Shown here piece after piece: positions 34,987-42,568 of a stretch of 64,000 nt of DNA. Source of the DNA: Ponticaulis koreensis DSM 19734 (GTDB lineage: Bacteria > Pseudomonadota > Alphaproteobacteria > Caulobacterales > Hyphomonadaceae); contig NZ_ATVJ01000001.1 of assembly GCF_000420665.1 (NCBI RefSeq), positions 1,869,588 to 1,933,587 of the forward strand. The letters run 5' to 3'. The position numbers and the translations under genes are program-made. The first letter of the stretch is position 1. Each line of letters starts with the position of its first letter. The notes under the pieces were generated by a model. It worked only from the letters and a program-made list of their open reading frames with translations. It did not search any database and was not told where the DNA came from.

Positions 34987-35865
34987 CTAGGGCTCGATCC
35001 GGCCAAGCAAGCCAGCCTTGTGCGCGGCGAACATCGCGTCAACTTCAGCCTGCGTGCTCATCGCGAACGGCCCTTGCTGGACGAAGTCTTCCTTCAGCGG
35101 CGTAGCCTGCAGCACAGCAATGTGCGCCTCGTCCGTTGACCAGAGGATTAGTCGCTCTTCGCTGTCTGACGGCGTGAAGGCGACAGACTGTCCGCGGCTC
35201 AGCTCTTCTGTTTTGCCGCCGAACGCGACGCGGGCTTCACCCTTGGCGGCCAGAACGAACACCGTCTCGCCCGCTGGAACGGTGTGCTCGAACCGCCCGC
35301 CATCGCGCAGGGAGACATCCAGAACCGTCATCGGCAGCGCTGGCGACACAGCGCCCTCACGGCTGCCTGAAGCCCCCAGCATCACGCGCGCTCTGTAACC
35401 CGCCCCTGTCAGCACGGGCATATCGCCAGCTTTGACATGCAGCGAGGCGGGCGCGTCATATTTCATGCTGGCAGGCAGGTTCACAAACACCTGAAGCGCA
35501 TGCGTGCGCGCGCCCGGAACCGGCTTTTCGTCATGCACAGCGCCGCCGCCCGCTTTCATCCAGTAGAGATCACCCGGCATCAGATCGATATCATTGCCGA
35601 GGCTGTCCTTATTGTTGAACCGGCCCTCGCTATCCTCGAACAGGATCGACACAGCAGAGAGACCGGCGTGTGCATGCGGCCCGAAAGTCGGCTCGGTCAT
35701 CACGAAATGGTCGACCATGATCAGCGGGTCCATCGCATCGGCATACATGCCATGCTTAAAGCTTAGTGCGTTAAATCCGGTCCTGACGGAAAACGGATTG
35801 CCTGAAACCGGCGCGCGGCGGGCTTCGGCATCGGTGCGTGTATCTGCGTGTGTGTCGTAAGGCAT
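34987..35865 (-). CDS. Pirin family protein
   Basis: 292 residues, bicupin. The N-terminal cupin carries the metal residues in FGPHAHAGLSAV and GGGAVHDEKP; the C-terminal cupin ends ATPLKEDFVQQGPFAM as in pirins. Family members are iron-binding regulators or quercetinases; the exact role is unknown. GGAGGAG lies just upstream of the ATG. A divergent LysR gene and an inverted-repeat operator between them suggest direct control. Confidence 0.92.
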   Translation of the reverse strand: MPYDTHADTRTDAEARRAPVSGNPFSVRTGFNALSFKHGMYADAMDPLIMVDHFVMTEPTFGPHAHAGLSAVSILFEDSEGRFNNKDSLGNDIDLMPGDLYWMKAGGGAVHDEKPVPGARTHALQVFVNLPASMKYDAPASLHVKAGDMPVLTGAGYRARVMLGASGSREGAVSPALPMTVLDVSLRDGGRFEHTVPAGETVFVLAAKGEARVAFGGKTEELSRGQSVAFTPSDSEERLILWSTDEAHIAVLQATPLKEDFVQQGPFAMSTQAEVDAMFAAHKAGLLGRIEP

Positions 35866-35881
35866 TTTGTGCTCCTCCTGT

Positions 35882-35946
35882 GATAAGGGGAAGATAAATG
35901 CGGAACGATGAAGCGATAAGATGCTTTACTTGAACCTTATCGTTCC
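35882..35946. promoter_or_regulatory. Candidate LysR operator between pirin and lysR
   Basis: Two nested inverted pairs share one centre: GGAACGAT (35902-35909) with ATCGTTCC (35939-35946), and CGATAAG (35914-35920) with CTTATCG (35936-35942). A further GATAAG direct repeat lies at 35883-35888. The arrangement in a divergent LysR intergenic region is typical of a LysR-type regulator site. Confidence 0.6.
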
Positions 35947-35958
35947 ATAAATAGAACT

Positions 35959-36885
35959 ATGAGCGCTGATGCCCAACTTGACCTGAATGACTATTTTTAC
36001 TTTTTCCATGTCGTGGAGAAGCGCGGGTTTGCGCCTGCCGCACGGGCGCTCGGTATTCCAAAGTCGCGGCTTAGCCGACACATCCAACAGCTGGAAACGC
36101 GGCTCGATGCCCGCCTGATCCAGCGCACCTCCAGACAGTTCGCCATCACCGATGTCGGTAAAGAGCTGTTCGGCCATGCCAGAGCAGTCGTCGAAGAAGT
36201 CAGCGCAGCCGAAGCGCGCGTGAAGCAGCGTAAAGCGGCACTGACGGGCAAAATCCGCATGTCCTGTTCTGTCGGCGTGGCGCAGTTCGCGCTGGAGGGC
36301 GTCATCGCTGACTTCATTATGGCGCATCCGGAGGTCGAAATTGGCCAGCTCGTCACAAACGACATGGTGAACCTGATTGATGCGGGCATAGACCTCGCCA
36401 TTCGCGGCCATGTCGAAAACCTGCCGGATTCCAGCCTGATCCAGAAACGGCTGGCGCATGTTGACTGGCGTCTGTTCGCCTCGCCCCGCTATGTGGCGGA
36501 CTTTGGCGCGCCACAAACGCCTGAAGATCTGAAAGCGCATAAGGGCATTTGCCTTGGCTGGAACCGCGATATTGCCGAATGGCATCTCCAGTCGGAAGAC
36601 GGGCAGAGCCACCAGATCCAGTTCATCCCGCGGCTCAGCAGCGATGATATGGTGACACTGAAAAGCGCGTGTGCAGCGGGGCTCGGTATCGTGTCTCTGC
36701 CGGTTTATGTCTGCCAGTCTGATGTGGCCGCAGGCCGTCTGGTCGAGCTGCTGCCGGAGTGGAGCTCCGGTCAGGCCACGCTCTCTGTGCTCCAGCCATC
36801 ACGTCAGGGCGTGCTGCCTGCGGTGAGCGCGTTTGTTGATCATCTTACGACAGAGCTTCCTAAGCGGGTGGTTTATAGTTCTTAG
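35959..36885 (+). CDS. LysR-type transcriptional regulator
   Basis: 308 residues. The winged helix-turn-helix lies at about 8-65 (GFAPAARALGIPKSRLSRHIQQLE), followed by a LysR substrate domain from about 95 (GKIRMSCSVGVAQFALEGV). It is similar to the DsdC/AaeR-like group that often sits next to pirin genes. It is divergent from the pirin operon with a palindromic operator between them, so it probably controls that operon and itself. Inducer unknown. Confidence 0.92.
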   Translation: MSADAQLDLNDYFYFFHVVEKRGFAPAARALGIPKSRLSRHIQQLETRLDARLIQRTSRQFAITDVGKELFGHARAVVEEVSAAEARVKQRKAALTGKIRMSCSVGVAQFALEGVIADFIMAHPEVEIGQLVTNDMVNLIDAGIDLAIRGHVENLPDSSLIQKRLAHVDWRLFASPRYVADFGAPQTPEDLKAHKGICLGWNRDIAEWHLQSEDGQSHQIQFIPRLSSDDMVTLKSACAAGLGIVSLPVYVCQSDVAAGRLVELLPEWSSGQATLSVLQPSRQGVLPAVSAFVDHLTTELPKRVVYSS

Positions 36886-36961
36886 TTTTGTGCTCGGGCT
36901 TGTTGTTCGTGAACTCACTTGCCCTGCGCCTTCGCGTTGCTCGTGATGGGCACCCCACAAA
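36886..36961. repeat. Dispersed repeat, module A, copy 1
   Basis: Begins TTTTGTGCTCGGGCTTG and ends with CACCCCACAAA. Copy 2 at 37123-37197 matches at about nine of ten positions. It contains CTGCGCCTTCGCG, shared with the uvrC insertion. It starts immediately after the LysR stop codon. Confidence 0.9.
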
Positions 36962-37095
36962 GTTGTTTTTGATCTCACGCCGGTTCGCTTTGCTCACGGC
37001 TCCGATGGGGCGGGCATTGTTCTTTGTTCTCGCGAACTTTCGTTCGCATAGAACGCGCTCAGGGCTGCCGCACTGAACTGGGTTCGGAGCACCAA

Positions 37096-37115
37096 CACAA
37101 GCGACCGCGCAGGCG
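37096..37115 (+). repeat. Dispersed repeat, module B (noncoding copy)
   Basis: CACAAGCGACCGCGCAGGCG. The same 20-mer with 0-3 changes recurs at 37577-37597 and 40586-40606 (opposite orientation, inside genes) and at 45474-45494. Confidence 0.85.
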
Positions 37116-37122
37116 TTGTTTG

Positions 37123-37197
37123 TTTTGTGCTCGGGCTTGTCGTTCGTGAACTCACTCGCCCTGCGCCTTCGCGTTGCTTGTGAAGAGCCCCCACAAA
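37123..37197. repeat. Dispersed repeat, module A, copy 2
   Basis: Direct copy of 36886-36961, with a few substitutions and one deleted base. Directly follows a module B copy, so modules occur as mosaics. Confidence 0.9.
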
Positions 37198-37256
37198 CGC
37201 ATGTGCAGGCGCAGCGTGCCCGAAGCCAAAGGCGACGGGACAGCACGCGAGCATCA

Positions 37257-38279
37257 CTATAATAATCCCACCCTAGGTGGTTCAGGCGGTTTCCACCGTT
37301 CGAACTCCGGCAGGCGCAGCCTCGGGTCGGGGCCGGGCGGAAAGCCTGCTGCGCTGAGCCCCTCGCTCGCCATCAGATGGAGCGAGGTGAGGTCGCCTCT
37401 TTCATCCTCCAGCTCTTGCGCAGACGCCCAGAGCTCTTCCGGTGCCAGTATGGAATGCAGGGAGGAGAGGTAGAGCGGGTTAGTTTTGTTGTTTTGACCG
37501 CCCGCTTCGGCTCCGCCTTCGCGATGGGTCGCGCTCAAGGCTGTTTGCGGGTTGCTGCTCAGGCTGCCTGCACCCGCGCCTGCGCGGTCGCTGGTAAGGT
37601 CGGATGCTAGGATGGACTTATCCAGGTTTCGCTCATTCCCGCGAAGGCGGGAATCTGGACCAGTCCTGCGGAACGAGTTCCCTGCCTGCGCAGGGATGAG
37701 CGGCGAAGAAAATTTCACCGTCAGCGCACGGCCCGCAAGACGCTCCGCCAGCACATCAGCACGCAAAAGCACGCGGGAGAGGCGGCCATAGCGCGCCAGA
37801 AGATGGCGGGCATCAACGGGCTCAAAACGATCCGGCAACAGCGTGTAAGGGCGCTTGCCGCCACTGGGTTTGCGGCGCGATTTGCCCTCAATCACCGGCG
37901 TGGTGATCGAAAATGGGCTGAGGCGCACCTTACCGGAGAGCGCAAGGCGCAGCTCGCGGTCCTGACGACGAATAATGATGGACGGGCCGGTCGGGTCTGC
38001 CTCACCACGTGGGCGGAGGGTAAGCGGCTGGGGTTTTACCAGGCCGCGCTCGATCAGCTCTGCGGCCAGAAACAGGATAAAGCATCGCATCTGATGCTCC
38101 AGCCGGCGGATATGGAGGAGCAGACCGTCCATAAAACCGCGCTGGATTTTCGGCGTGTCTCCTGTGTCGTCCACATGGTCACGGGCATGGCGCTCATGGC
38201 GCGCAATATAAGTCTCCAGCCGCGCTGCAATGTCTGCAGGGGCTCGGGAGGGTGGGGTATATGCGCTCGCCTCGGTCAT
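37257..38279 (-). CDS. Conserved hypothetical protein carrying two in-frame repeat insertions
   Basis: 340 residues from ATG 38279 (MTEASAYTPPSR); a longer frame to 38495 runs into palindromic repeats and is rejected. The N-terminal part (ADIAARLETYIARHERHARDH..) and the end (SLHSILAPEELWASAQELEDERGDLTSLHLMASEGL) look like a real, probably helical protein. The middle does not: residues about 194-217 are encoded by a REP-like palindrome and residues about 229-265 by the [10 protein letters not shown] repeat also found in uvrC. I do not recognise the family and can say nothing firm on function. Confidence 0.7.
   Translation of the reverse strand: MTEASAYTPPSRAPADIAARLETYIARHERHARDHVDDTGDTPKIQRGFMDGLLLHIRRLEHQMRCFILFLAAELIERGLVKPQPLTLRPRGEADPTGPSIIIRRQDRELRLALSGKVRLSPFSITTPVIEGKSRRKPSGGKRPYTLLPDRFEPVDARHLLARYGRLSRVLLRADVLAERLAGRALTVKFSSPLIPAQAGNSFRRTGPDSRLRGNERNLDKSILASDLTSDRAGAGAGSLSSNPQTALSATHREGGAEAGGQNNKTNPLYLSSLHSILAPEELWASAQELEDERGDLTSLHLMASEGLSAAGFPPGPDPRLRLPEFERWKPPEPPRVGLL
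37484..37597 (-). repeat. Dispersed repeat modules B and C inside the hypothetical gene
   Basis: On the minus strand this encodes TSDRAGAGA, a short linker, then [12 protein letters not shown] and AGGQNNK in the frame of the host gene. Module C (37484-37546) is nearly identical to 40643-40704 in uvrC over about 60 bp. Confidence 0.9.
37631..37700. repeat. REP-like inverted repeat inside the hypothetical gene
   Basis: CTCATTCCCGCGAAGGCGGGAAT and, inverted, TTCCCTGCCTGCGCAGGGATGAG flank a short spacer. This is the widespread ATTCCCGC-GCGGGAAT intergenic repeat, here read in frame as LIPAQAGNSFRRTG followed by DSRLRGNE. Confidence 0.85.
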
Positions 38280-38339
38280 GAGGGGAAGTATGCGGCAGGC
38301 GCGCAGGTGTTGGATTGTTTTTGAGTCAAAATGCAGAAA

Positions 38340-38427
38340 CCCCGGACGTCGCAGCGCGACGATCCGGGGTCCAGTATTGTTTCCGCTGGGTCCCGGTCTT
38401 GCTTGCTCTCGGCTGCGCAAACCGGGA
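38340..38427. repeat. Two palindromic repeats upstream of the hypothetical gene
   Basis: CCCCGGACGTCG pairs with CGACGATCCGGGG (38340-38369), and TCCCGGT pairs with ACCGGGA (about 38391-38426). These resemble common dispersed CCCCGGA-type repeats of alphaproteobacteria. Confidence 0.7.
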
Positions 38428-38434
38428 TTTCTGA

Positions 38435-38488
38435 GGCGAGAGAAATGGTAGGGTGGATTAGCGGTAAGCGTAATCCACCATTCTCGCC
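38435..38488. repeat. Near-perfect palindrome GGCGAGA..GGTGGATTA / TAATCCACC..TCTCGCC
   Basis: The inner arms (38452-38460 and 38471-38479) are exact; outer arms GGCGAGA and TCTCGCC extend the symmetry to 54 bp. The inner part is the well-known GTGGATTA-type dispersed repeat. It lies at the 3' end of the TAC locus and may also act as its terminator or border. Confidence 0.8.
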
Positions 38489-38553
38489 GGTTCATGTTGA
38501 TGCACTACGACGTCTGTCTAATGCGCCTTGCAGAGCAACGGAGATTTGTATGG

Positions 38554-39042
38554 CTAATCCAATTCTTTATAGTCAACGTTTGAAATTGGAAATTTCGCCT
38601 TTTTCAAAGGTAAAGGAGGAAGATCCATCAACGCTTCGTTTGCAACGATAGCACAGAAACTACGAAAATATGGCCACACCGTCATTCTTCCAATCGTCTT
38701 CATGAAAGCTGTTAGGCAATTCACATCTAACTCGCTGAATGGTTCAACTTCGAAAATTAGAGCGTAGACTGCCTCTATTCCCATTTTTGCAGATGAGAAT
38801 GAATCGTCTTCCGCCGCATCGTCGGTAACCTCGGGTGCTACCCAAATACGGCAACGAATTTGACCGATGAGAATGTTGTTCTCTTCGTCAAACTCTGGGG
38901 CGCCTGACAATTCGTTGCTCATGTACTTAGCGACGTTTTTAACGTCCGGAGACAACGATGGTGCACGCCAAGTGACAGAGCTCACTTGAAAAATTTGATT
39001 GAGCTCTGCCTTCCCGACTAGTTCGTTGAGGTCATTTGCCAT
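38554..39042 (-). CDS. SecB-like chaperone of a toxin-antitoxin-chaperone (TAC) locus
   Basis: 162 residues. The C-terminal half FMKTIGRMTVWPYFRSFCAIVANEALMDLPPLPL has the layout of SecB (aromatic-Pro-x-x-R near the middle helix, then a Leu-Pro-Pro-hydrophobic strand), and the N-terminal strands WRAPSLSPDV and IRCRIWVAP fit its beta-sheet. It starts 2 nt after the antitoxin stop and is the third gene of a toxin-antitoxin-chaperone operon, as in Mycobacterium tuberculosis HigBA-Rv1957. It would fold and protect the antitoxin. AT-rich against its surroundings. The SecB assignment is by pattern, so moderate. Confidence 0.75.
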   Translation of the reverse strand: MANDLNELVGKAELNQIFQVSSVTWRAPSLSPDVKNVAKYMSNELSGAPEFDEENNILIGQIRCRIWVAPEVTDDAAEDDSFSSAKMGIEAVYALIFEVEPFSELDVNCLTAFMKTIGRMTVWPYFRSFCAIVANEALMDLPPLPLKKAKFPISNVDYKELD

Positions 39043-39044
39043 TT

Positions 39045-39419
39045 TTAAGCTGCTACCAGTCCTGAAAAGGTGTCGTCGGAATTTGCATGACACCAGACGT
39101 CAAAGGTTTCTTTTCTCTCAGACATTGCCTTATTTCGAATTTTGCGCTGGTGGCCTACTGCATCCATTTTGCGTATCAGCTCACAGGAAAAGTCGAGTTT
39201 CTCGCCGAGATGGTAGAAAAGACTCGCTACCCTTTTGATAGAAAGATTTTGCGGCTCAGAGTCGGTCAAAATTTGAGTCACATAGGCTGGCGAGACGCCC
39301 ATACGCTTCGCAAGGGCAGATTTTTTGATATTCTTTTCTCGAAGAATGCGAAGCGCCATGCTTTGAACATAAGCAATGGCTTCTTCTTCAGCCATGATTG
39401 CTTCAAAGTCTTCGTTCAT
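39045..39419 (-). CDS. Xre-family HTH antitoxin with C-terminal extension (HigA-like)
   Basis: 124 residues. A Xre-type helix-turn-helix occupies about 18-75 (KSALAKRMGVSPAYVTQIL). The tail from about 85 (GHQRKIRNKAMSERKETFDVWCHANSDDTFSG) is longer than in ordinary HigA proteins and has scattered aromatics (F106, W109, F118); I read it as a chaperone-addiction (ChAD) segment. Start at ATG 39419 after AAGGAGAG; a frame from 39443 overlaps the toxin gene. Lies between the toxin and the SecB-like gene. Likely autoregulates the operon. Confidence 0.82.
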   Translation of the reverse strand: MNEDFEAIMAEEEAIAYVQSMALRILREKNIKKSALAKRMGVSPAYVTQILTDSEPQNLSIKRVASLFYHLGEKLDFSCELIRKMDAVGHQRKIRNKAMSERKETFDVWCHANSDDTFSGLVAA

Positions 39420-39429
39420 GGAGCTCTCC

Positions 39430-39840
39430 TTAGAGTTTGGCATTTTTTATTTCTGTTTCGATGTCCTGAAGTCGGTTCGCGCAAGTATCGGCGTCGTTTG
39501 CATCAAGTTTGTCATCTTTTTTCTGAATAGCGACAGCGGCAAAAAAAGCTCGGTTGTATGAAACACTTCCCACGGATCCGTAGATTCTTAGTTGGTCGCT
39601 TTTGAAAGCGTGCAGCGGAATGTTTTTACCCTTTCTTTTCCTGCTACCTTCACTTCGAAACTCCTTTTTGTGGAGGTCGCCGAGGTTTTCTACTTGGCAA
39701 AATTTAGCCTTCATACAACTTTTAACGCGTGCCTCCATTCTGGGTTCGTTTACTTTTTTCAATTCCTTCATGCATCGATCATGCATCCACACCTCGCCAT
39801 GAGGTCCGTCGTATATCTTTTTCCAGCTACCAAGGACCAT
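39430..39840 (-). CDS. RelE/HigB-fold toxin of the TAC locus
   Basis: 136 residues from ATG 39840 (TTG 39849 would add three). The first half is basic, with NLGDLHKKEFRSEG; the second shows the RelE/HigB core LHAFKSDQLRIYGSV, a hydrophobic strand AFFAAVAIQKKDDK and a final helix. Predicted ribosome-dependent mRNase or related toxin. No strong ribosome-binding site is visible at either start. First gene of the operon; the antitoxin starts 10 nt past its stop. Upstream DNA to 40047 is very AT-rich and probably holds the promoter and operator. Confidence 0.75.
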   Translation of the reverse strand: MVLGSWKKIYDGPHGEVWMHDRCMKELKKVNEPRMEARVKSCMKAKFCQVENLGDLHKKEFRSEGSRKRKGKNIPLHAFKSDQLRIYGSVGSVSYNRAFFAAVAIQKKDDKLDANDADTCANRLQDIETEIKNAKL

Positions 39841-39849
39841 ATCAGCCAA

Positions 39850-40047
39850 GTGTCAATCCATAATTTAATATATAACTTAATTTTTAGGGTGTCGGATTAC
39901 AAGGACGATTCTCACTTGAGAAGAAAAGTTAGTGGATTTCAACCGCTTTTTTGGCGGAGCCAATGATGCGGCGTGGAAGTTTAACGGAATTGGCTGAGGG
40001 TGCATCTTAAGGGAATATTCCGGTTAGGGTTCTAAATCTCACACACC
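39850..40047. other. AT-rich spacer between TAC locus and uvrC
   Basis: About 200 bp without a gene. The first 40 bp are almost all A and T (TAATTTAATATATAAC) and include TTGACA on the minus strand (about 39862-39857), so the TAC promoter is probably here. I see no attachment-site repeat. Confidence 0.4.
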
Positions 40048-42189
40048 CTAACTCCCATGGAAGTAATTATAAATCCGCTCGGCGAGGGCCTGGCTGACGC
40101 CATCTACCGTGGCGATGTCTGACAGCTTGGCGCGGGCAATCGCCTTGGCCGAGCCGAACCGGTGGAGGAGCGCCTTCTTCCGCGCAGGGCCGATGCCCTC
40201 AATCTCGTCCAGCGGGTTTTTGCGGATATCGGCCGAGCGGCGCGTGCGGTGCGCGCCAATCGCCCAGCGGTGCACCTCATCCCGAAGCCGCTGCAGGTAA
40301 TAGAGCACCGGCGCGGTTTCCGGCAGCATGAAGGGCGCTTTGTCCGGCCGGAAGAACTTCTCGCGGCCTGCATTCCTGTCCGGCCCTTTGGCGATAGACA
40401 CCAGCGTCACATCCTCATGCGACAGGCCAAGCTCCTGAAGCGTCTCCATAACGGCATGGAGCTGACCCAGACCGCCATCGATCAGCACGAGGTCGGGGTA
40501 ATGAGGACTCGCTTTTAGCTTTTCTCGGCGGGTCAATGTTTTTTGCTCGCCAGCGGTCCCTCCAGCTTCGCTGTTGGGGCTGGCTGCGCCTGCGTGGTCA
40601 CTTGTGGGGTGAGATGAGCTGGCGTCGGTGCTTGTGGTGTCATTTTTGTTTTGACCACCCGCTACGGCTTCGCCTTCGCGATGGGTCGCGCTCAGGGCTG
40701 TTTTATTTTCTTGCTCGGTGCTGTTGCCAGCGTCCGCTGACGCACCTGCGCCTTCGCGCTTGCTTGTGGAAGAGGGGGCATCAAGGCCCGCCTCTTTCAT
40801 CAGTCGAGAGAACCTGCGGCGCATGACTTCGCGCATCATGCCATAGTCATCGCCCGGCTCTATGTCCGAATCCTTGATATTGAACTTGCGGTACTGGTTC
40901 TTCTCAAACCCTTCCGGGCCGGCGACAATCATCCCGCCCACAGCGTTCGAGCCCTGAATGTGCGAGTTATCGTAAGCCTCGATACGCTTTGGCGTTTCAG
41001 GCAGATCGAACACTTTGCGCACTTCTTCCAGAAGACGCGCCTGACTGGCCGTTTCTGCGAGCTTGCGGCTGAGCGCCTCGCGCGCATTGTTGAGCGCCTG
41101 AACCACCAGCTCCCGCTTGCCGCCGCGTGACGGCTTGCGCACCTCGATCTTGCGGTCGGCGCGCAGGGCAAGGGCATCCTCGATCAGCTCGATCTGGGCC
41201 GGTTCATGGCTCGTCAGGATGAGCTTTGGCGGCGGGCGTTCATCATAAAACTGCACGAGGAAGGCAGCGACGATCTCTTCCGGCGTCGCGTCGCGTTCAT
41301 GCTTCGGATAGAAGGCCTTGGTGCCCCAGTTCTGGCCCGACCGGTAGAAGAAGACCTGCATACAGGACTGGCCACCATCCACAGCGAGGGCGAACACATC
41401 TGCCTCTTCCACGCCTTCGGGATTGATATCCTGCGTGGCGCGGACGGCCGCAATGGCGCGGATACGGTCTCGCAGGCGGGCGGCCTGTTCAAACTCAAGG
41501 TTTTCCGCCGCCTTTTCCATATCTGCGGCCAGTTCTTCATGCAGGCTGACCACCTTGCCGCGCAGGAAGTCTGCCGCCTGATCGGCCAGCGCCTGATAGT
41601 CTTTCTCTGAAATCAGATCGACGCAGGGCGCAGCGCAGCGCTTGATCTGGTGCAGCATGCAGGGGCGGGAGCGCTGCTCGAACACGGTGTCCTCGCAGGT
41701 GCGCAGCAAGAAGGCTTTCTGCAGCGTGTCCAGCGTGCGCGTGACGGAGCCTGCGCTGGCGAACGGGCCGAAATAGTCGCCTTTATGCTTTTTCGAGCCG
41801 CGATATTTCAGGATTTGCGGGGCAGGGTGGTCGCGCCGGATGAGGATGTAGGGAAAGCTCTTATCGTCGCGCAGAAGGATGTTGAAGCGGGGTTTTAGCC
41901 GCTTGATCAGGTTCGCTTCCAGCAGCAGCGCTTCTGTCTCTGTCTCGGTGACGACGAATTCCATGGAGGCGGTGAGCGAGATCATCAGCGCAATACGCTG
42001 GGTGTGCCCGCCCAGCTTGGCGTAATTGCTCACCCGGTTTTTCAGGTTCTTCGCCTTGCCCACATAGAGCACCTCACCATCGGCGCCGAACATGCGGTAA
42101 ACGCCCGGCTTGCCAGGCAGCCGGGTGAGATTGTCCTTGATGACCTCAACGCCGTTCGGGCGGACGGGCTGGGAATTATTGTGAGCCAT
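40048..42189 (-). CDS. uvrC: UvrABC system protein C with an in-frame repeat insertion
   Basis: 713 residues; relatives have about 610-640. The GIY-YIG nuclease domain ([26 protein letters not shown]), the UVR domain ([21 protein letters not shown]), the RNase H-like nuclease ([28 protein letters not shown]) and the tandem HhH end are all present. Residues about 470-550, between [11 protein letters not shown] and the second RNase H strand, are a low-complexity insert made of dispersed-repeat modules (TSKREGAGA.., [12 protein letters not shown].., TSDHAGAAS..). The frame is open throughout, so UvrC is probably functional, making the dual incisions of nucleotide excision repair. Confidence 0.95.
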   Translation of the reverse strand: MAHNNSQPVRPNGVEVIKDNLTRLPGKPGVYRMFGADGEVLYVGKAKNLKNRVSNYAKLGGHTQRIALMISLTASMEFVVTETETEALLLEANLIKRLKPRFNILLRDDKSFPYILIRRDHPAPQILKYRGSKKHKGDYFGPFASAGSVTRTLDTLQKAFLLRTCEDTVFEQRSRPCMLHQIKRCAAPCVDLISEKDYQALADQAADFLRGKVVSLHEELAADMEKAAENLEFEQAARLRDRIRAIAAVRATQDINPEGVEEADVFALAVDGGQSCMQVFFYRSGQNWGTKAFYPKHERDATPEEIVAAFLVQFYDERPPPKLILTSHEPAQIELIEDALALRADRKIEVRKPSRGGKRELVVQALNNAREALSRKLAETASQARLLEEVRKVFDLPETPKRIEAYDNSHIQGSNAVGGMIVAGPEGFEKNQYRKFNIKDSDIEPGDDYGMMREVMRRRFSRLMKEAGLDAPSSTSKREGAGASADAGNSTEQENKTALSATHREGEAVAGGQNKNDTTSTDASSSHPTSDHAGAASPNSEAGGTAGEQKTLTRREKLKASPHYPDLVLIDGGLGQLHAVMETLQELGLSHEDVTLVSIAKGPDRNAGREKFFRPDKAPFMLPETAPVLYYLQRLRDEVHRWAIGAHRTRRSADIRKNPLDEIEGIGPARKKALLHRFGSAKAIARAKLSDIATVDGVSQALAERIYNYFHGS
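40586..40778 (-). repeat. Dispersed repeat modules inside uvrC
   Basis: Contains module A core CTGCGCCTTCGCGCTTGCTTGTGGAAGAGGGG (about 40746-40778), module C (40643-40704, near-identical to 37484-37546) and module B (40586-40606). Read in the uvrC frame these give [28 protein letters not shown] and TSDHAGAAS. Same peptide, same frame, as in the hypothetical gene at 37257-38279. Confidence 0.9.
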
Positions 42190-42295
42190 GCGTCTGGTTT
42201 ATATCGCTTCGTTTCGGGCGTCACGCGCCATGGCGTTCAGATATAGGGCATGCTGACAGCTTCGGGAGAGAATTGGCTGTGATTGGGCCGAATAC

Positions 42296-42568
42296 TTGTC
42301 CACAGGCGGCATCAGGCTTGCAGGTTTCAACCTGAAGCATTTGATTTTCTCAGTTTGGAACAGAGCGATTTTAGTCGAGATTTATCCGATATTCGCCGCT
42401 TTAGGGGTGGGGGCGTTTTCCGGAAGCCGGTTGGTTGAAGGACCGGGCAAAGGCACGTTACAGGCCCTTGCCATGGTCATGCTTCTGTCCGCTCTCGGAC
42501 TATCTATCGTGTACTTTCTGCAGGCGTTCGGCGTCTTGCCGCTGGTTAGCAACAGCGCCAATCAATAG
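42296..42568 (+). CDS. Possible small membrane protein
   Basis: 90 residues, with only a TTG start available (42296) and no clear ribosome-binding site. The C-terminal half has two probable membrane segments (FAALGVGAFSGSRLV and ALAMVMLLSALGLSIVYFLQAFGV). It overlaps the convergent gene by 7 nt at its end. No family recognised. It may be real with a different start, or a chance frame. Confidence 0.35.
   Translation: MSTGGIRLAGFNLKHLIFSVWNRAILVEIYPIFAALGVGAFSGSRLVEGPGKGTLQALAMVMLLSALGLSIVYFLQAFGVLPLVSNSANQ

Larger units (their letters stand above)
36886..37256. other. Repeat-filled intergenic region, no gene
   Basis: These 371 bp contain two 75-bp direct copies of one repeat (36886-36961 and 37123-37197) and other modules of the same family (36997-37013, 37096-37115). 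I find no credible coding sequence; apparent reading frames are inside the repeats. Confidence 0.75.

Noticed and set aside
36886-37256. Overlapping reading frames in the repeat region
   Set aside because: They consist of repeat modules, differ between copies and lack start signals.
37290-37310. CCGTTCGAACTCCGG, looking like a tRNA T-arm
   Set aside because: It lies inside the end of the hypothetical gene and no acceptor, D or anticodon stems can be drawn around it.
38280-38495. 72-codon upstream extension of the hypothetical gene
   Set aside because: It would be encoded by two intergenic palindromes; the ATG at 38279 is a more natural start.
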